NCBI GenBank assembly: GCA_022564695.1
Contig: JADFKX010000092.1
Coordinates: forward strand, 1-8,060
Direction of reading: 5' to 3'
DNA: 8,060 nucleotides
Source of the DNA: Chloroflexota bacterium
GTDB lineage: Bacteria; Chloroflexota; Dehalococcoidia; SM23-28-2; RBG-16-64-32
Numbering within the stretch: position 1 is the stretch's first letter; each line of letters starts with the position of its first letter. The notes beneath the pieces were generated by a model, which was not told the origin of the DNA, searched no databases, and saw only the letters and a list, made by a program, of their open reading frames with translations. Made by a program: the position numbers and the translations under genes. This document shows positions 6,254 to 8,060 of the stretch, piece by piece.

Positions 6254-6733
6254 ATGGAGACATCCTTCGCCCTGGCGGAGCGCCCGCAGCAGGTGGACGG
6301 GACGTACCGCGAACTGGAGCAGATGGGGCCGCCTGCCTTCAAGCCGCTGGCCTTCGCCGGTAAGGTGGTAGCGCCTCTGTTCGGGCGAAGGTCGGAGCGG
6401 ATTCAGGAGATGTCCAACGGCCTGGCCGGTGGCATTGGCTGGCTGCTGAACGCCCGCTACGGCTTCGGCGGTGAGACCGTCACCTATCAGGGCGACCCTT
6501 CGGCCGCCTCCGCCGAGCTGGGCCACGCCATCCGCGAGACGATGGTGCAGGGCTGCCTGGAGTATGCAGAGCAGGTGGTTGCGGGGGAGCTGGCCGCCGA
6601 AGAGGTGCGCTCCATCGCCTCCGACGCGATAATCATTCAGCCGGGCTTCTGGCAGCGGTTGGGCCTCATATCAGCGGTGGCGCTGGGCGCCGCCGGCCTC
6701 ATCTGGGCACTTAGAAGGGGTAGGCTACCGTAG
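6254..6733 (+). CDS. Unrecognised protein with one C-terminal membrane helix
   Basis: I do not recognise this 159-residue protein. A soluble, mainly helical part (1-130) contains G-P-P-A-F-K-P-L-A-F-A-G-K-V-V-A-P-L-F-G-R-R (about 25-46) and a segment R-E-T-M-V-Q-G-C-L-E-Y-A-E-Q-V-V-A-G-E-L (about 94-113). One hydrophobic helix, residues 136-153, is followed by R-R-G-R-L-P, so the protein should sit in the membrane with most of its mass in the cytoplasm, like a tail-anchored protein. The ATG at 6254 is chosen because it follows the SCP2-like stop by 22 bp; upstream in-frame starts would overlap that gene and add a low-complexity Ser/Pro/Arg stretch. The ribosome binding site is weak, which fits an internal operon gene. 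It may anchor the ferritin-like/SCP2-like pair to the membrane, which is speculation. Its stop overlaps that of the convergent peptidase gene. Confidence 0.65.
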   Translation: METSFALAERPQQVDGTYRELEQMGPPAFKPLAFAGKVVAPLFGRRSERIQEMSNGLAGGIGWLLNARYGFGGETVTYQGDPSAASAELGHAIRETMVQGCLEYAEQVVAGELAAEEVRSIASDAIIIQPGFWQRLGLISAVALGAAGLIWALRRGRLP

Positions 6734-7540
6734 CTCCAGCCGCGGCGATAGGCGAGACTCCAGCTCCGCCACCACTGCTCCCGCCATCGCGGCGCCGCCG
6801 CGCGCCAGCAGCCGCTCCAACAGCGGCCGGCGCGGCCGGATGTACTGGAGGCGTCGCGGTATCCGGCCCAGCTCGCTGGCCATATCCAGCGCCGTCTCCC
6901 AGTCCCCGAGCTCATCGATGAGCCCCATCTCCTTCGCCTTCGGTGCCGTGAACATCTCCCCCGTCGCGTACTCCCGCACCACCTTTGGGTCCAGCCCGCG
7001 CGAGGTCGCCACCGCGTCAACGAACCATTCGTAGATCTCCGCTGTCAGCGCCTGCACCTTCTCTTGCTCCTCGTCCGTCGGCTCGCGGAAGGGCTGGAAC
7101 ATGTCCTTCAGGCGGCCCTCCTTGGTGATTACCATCTTCACTCCCACGCGGTCCAGCAGCTCCTGCACCACGGGCCGGATCATGATCACGCCGATGGAGC
7201 CGACCAGCGCCGTCGGTAGCGCCACCACCTTCGACGCGCCGCAGGCGAGGAGATAGCCACCGGAGAGTCCGGCGCCGCGAATGAACGCCACCGTGGGCTT
7301 GCGTGACGAGAGATGTCGCAGCGACCGGTATATCAAGTCGGCGACCGGCGCTGAGCCCCCCGGCGAGTCGATGTCCAGCACCACCGAGCGTACGCGCTGG
7401 TCCTGCGCCAGCGCCGTTATCGTGCGCACGTACTCGGGGCCGCGGATCGCCGACCCCAGCGCGCCGTACAGCTCCAGCACGGCGGTGTGCGGCCTCCCGA
7501 TCGGAAGCTCAGGGAGAACCATCGAAAGCAAGCGATTCAT
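6725..7540 (-). CDS. sppA: SppA-type signal peptide peptidase / S49 serine protease
   Basis: Peptidase family S49 members degrade cleaved signal peptides and some membrane-associated proteins, using a Ser-Lys dyad. The nucleophile is Ser93 in G-A-G-L-S-G-G-Y-L-L-A, and the general base is Lys145 in E-G-R-L-K-D-M-F-Q-P-F. Their spacing of 52 residues equals that of Bacillus subtilis SppA (Ser147/Lys199) as I recall it. Other marks are D-I-D-S-P-G-G (56-62), V-G-S-I-G-V (113-118) and G-x-x-F-T-A-P-K-A-K-E-M-G-L-I-D-E-L-G later on. It is a short single-domain form of 271 residues. No N-terminal membrane anchor is visible: the first 20 residues are only mildly hydrophobic and broken by prolines. 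The ATG is fixed by AGGAGGG five bases upstream (7546-7552 on this strand). It follows the peroxiredoxin-like gene by 57 bp and is probably co-transcribed with it. Confidence 0.92.
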   Translation of the reverse strand: MNRLLSMVLPELPIGRPHTAVLELYGALGSAIRGPEYVRTITALAQDQRVRSVVLDIDSPGGSAPVADLIYRSLRHLSSRKPTVAFIRGAGLSGGYLLACGASKVVALPTALVGSIGVIMIRPVVQELLDRVGVKMVITKEGRLKDMFQPFREPTDEEQEKVQALTAEIYEWFVDAVATSRGLDPKVVREYATGEMFTAPKAKEMGLIDELGDWETALDMASELGRIPRRLQYIRPRRPLLERLLARGGAAMAGAVVAELESRLSPRLELR

Positions 7541-7597
7541 CTTTTCCCTCCTGATTCGGACCGCGGCAACCTGTCAGTATGAGTCAGCGGGCCCATC

Positions 7598-8060
7598 TCA
7601 GCCCAGGCCGTCCAGCTGCCGCAGCGTCTCCTTCACGGACGGGATCTCCCACTGCTGCCAGCCCAGGTATGCGTAGCGTACCACGCCCTCCCCGTCCACG
7701 ATGAACAACCCGGGCCGCTGCCCCATCGAGACCAGCGCGCTCTTGACATCGTATTGGCGGTACACCTCTTGATCCGGGTCGGCGAGGCAGGGGAAAGGTA
7801 TCTCGTTGCGCTCGAAGTAGCTCTGGGCGCTCTCCAGGCTGTCCGGGGCTATGGCGAGCAGCTGGGCGTCTCGCTTCTCGAACTCCGCGATGTTGTCTCG
7901 CAACTGCGAGAGGTGCCGGCGGCAGAACGGTCAGTGGAACCCCCGCAGGAAGACGAGGACGACCTTACGGCCACGGTAGTCGGACAGCTTCACTTCCTGC
8001 CCATCGATGGAGGTCAGGGTGAAGTCCGGCGCCGGCGAGCCTACGGGGACGGTTTCGCTC
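7598..8060 (-). CDS. Peroxiredoxin-like selenoprotein with UxxC redox motif (5' partial; TGA read as Sec)
   Basis: This is an AhpC/TSA-family thioredoxin-fold protein that would reduce peroxides or act as a thiol-disulfide oxidoreductase. From the window edge the frame reads S-E-T-V-P-V-G-S-P-A-P-D-F-T-L, then L-S-D-Y-R-G-R-K-V-V-L-V-F-L-R-G-F-H, then TGA at 7933-7931, then P-F-C-R-R-H-L and on to R-P-G-L-F-I-V-D-G-E-G-V-V-R-Y-A-Y and a final TGA at 7600-7598. Cysteine homologues have a W-C-P-x-C active site here, so the TGA sits exactly on the catalytic Cys and the motif becomes U-P-F-C. Protein similarity is continuous on both sides and no frame shift is needed. A SECIS-like stem-loop follows the TGA. 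A gene caller would start at TTG 7903 and lose the active site. About 153 codons are visible and only a few N-terminal ones seem to be missing. A Cys-to-stop sequencing error or a pseudogene is the alternative. The gene lies upstream of the sppA-like gene. Confidence 0.85.
7883..7925 (-). promoter_or_regulatory. Candidate bacterial SECIS element for selenocysteine insertion
   Basis: On the - strand, 19 nt after the TGA, a perfect stem TCTCGC-AGTT-GCGAGA (7911-7896) closes a 4-nt loop with a G at its second position. That G lies 27 nt after the TGA. Bacterial SECIS elements bound by SelB usually have a short apical loop with a G in its first two bases, about 16-37 nt after the UGA. A lower stem, CTgCCGC (7925-7919) with GCGGAG (7888-7883), one bulged base, may extend the structure across a 7-by-7 internal loop. 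The element lies within the coding region, as bacterial SECIS elements do. The pairing was found by eye, without a folding score. Confidence 0.65.

Noticed and set aside
7598..7903. A 101-residue protein starting at TTG 7903 as the complete peroxiredoxin gene
   Set aside because: It would begin after the active-site motif. Family sequence continues in the same frame upstream of the TGA to the window edge, so this start is an artefact of treating the TGA as a stop.
7931..7933. TGA as tryptophan under an altered genetic code, or a simple nonsense mutation
   Set aside because: TGA ends the binding-protein, permease, rhomboid and SCP2-like genes, and TGG is used for Trp. The position matches the catalytic Cys and a SECIS-like hairpin follows, so Sec is the better reading, though a sequencing error is not excluded.

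Overview
The window is GC-rich, densely packed bacterial chromosome with short intergenic gaps and several translationally coupled genes. I see no mobile element, CRISPR array, tRNA or rRNA. The gene families (corrinoid uptake, a large ferritin-like protein, an SCP2-like protein, an apparent selenoprotein) and the codon use would fit a Chloroflexota-type or similar environmental lineage, but no phylogenetic marker is present, so that assignment is weak.

Layout. (1) Bases 1-3284, + strand: a four-gene corrinoid block. It holds a substrate-binding protein cut by the window start, a FecCD/BtuC permease, a BtuD-type ATPase and a PduO-type ATP:cob(I)alamin adenosyltransferase. The three transporter genes overlap by 4 bp at each junction. 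The adenosyltransferase follows after 14 bp, which makes cobalamin or another corrinoid the best guess for the cargo: import, then conversion to the adenosyl coenzyme. (2) Bases 3373-4077, + strand: a rhomboid intramembrane serine protease with the catalytic Ser/His pair intact. (3) Bases 4078-4308: a 231-bp regulatory gap, less GC-rich than its surroundings, with a good promoter, several dyads and a very strong ribosome binding site. (4) Bases 4309-6733, + strand: a probable three-gene operon. It encodes a 479-residue ferritin-like protein with a duplicated helical N-terminal module, an SCP2-like small acidic protein, and an unrecognised protein with one C-terminal membrane helix. (5) Bases 6725-8060, - strand: an SppA-type S49 peptidase and, upstream of it in the same direction, a peroxiredoxin-like protein cut by the window end. 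The two transcription units meet tail to tail with a 9-bp overlap of their stop codons.

Two points stand out. First, the peroxiredoxin-like gene is open through an in-frame TGA that falls exactly on the expected catalytic cysteine (F-H-TGA-P-F-C). A stem-loop with the features of a bacterial SECIS element begins 19 nt downstream. A simple ORF call starts only after the TGA and loses the active site; the sequence supports a selenocysteine-containing UxxC protein instead. Second, the ferritin-like protein has the helical framework and flanking residues of a diiron oxygenase-type protein, but both expected E-x-x-H metal motifs read A-x-x-Q and V-x-x-Q. It is probably a metal-free or repurposed member, and it is co-transcribed with a putative lipid-binding protein and a membrane protein. 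No function for that trio is known to me.
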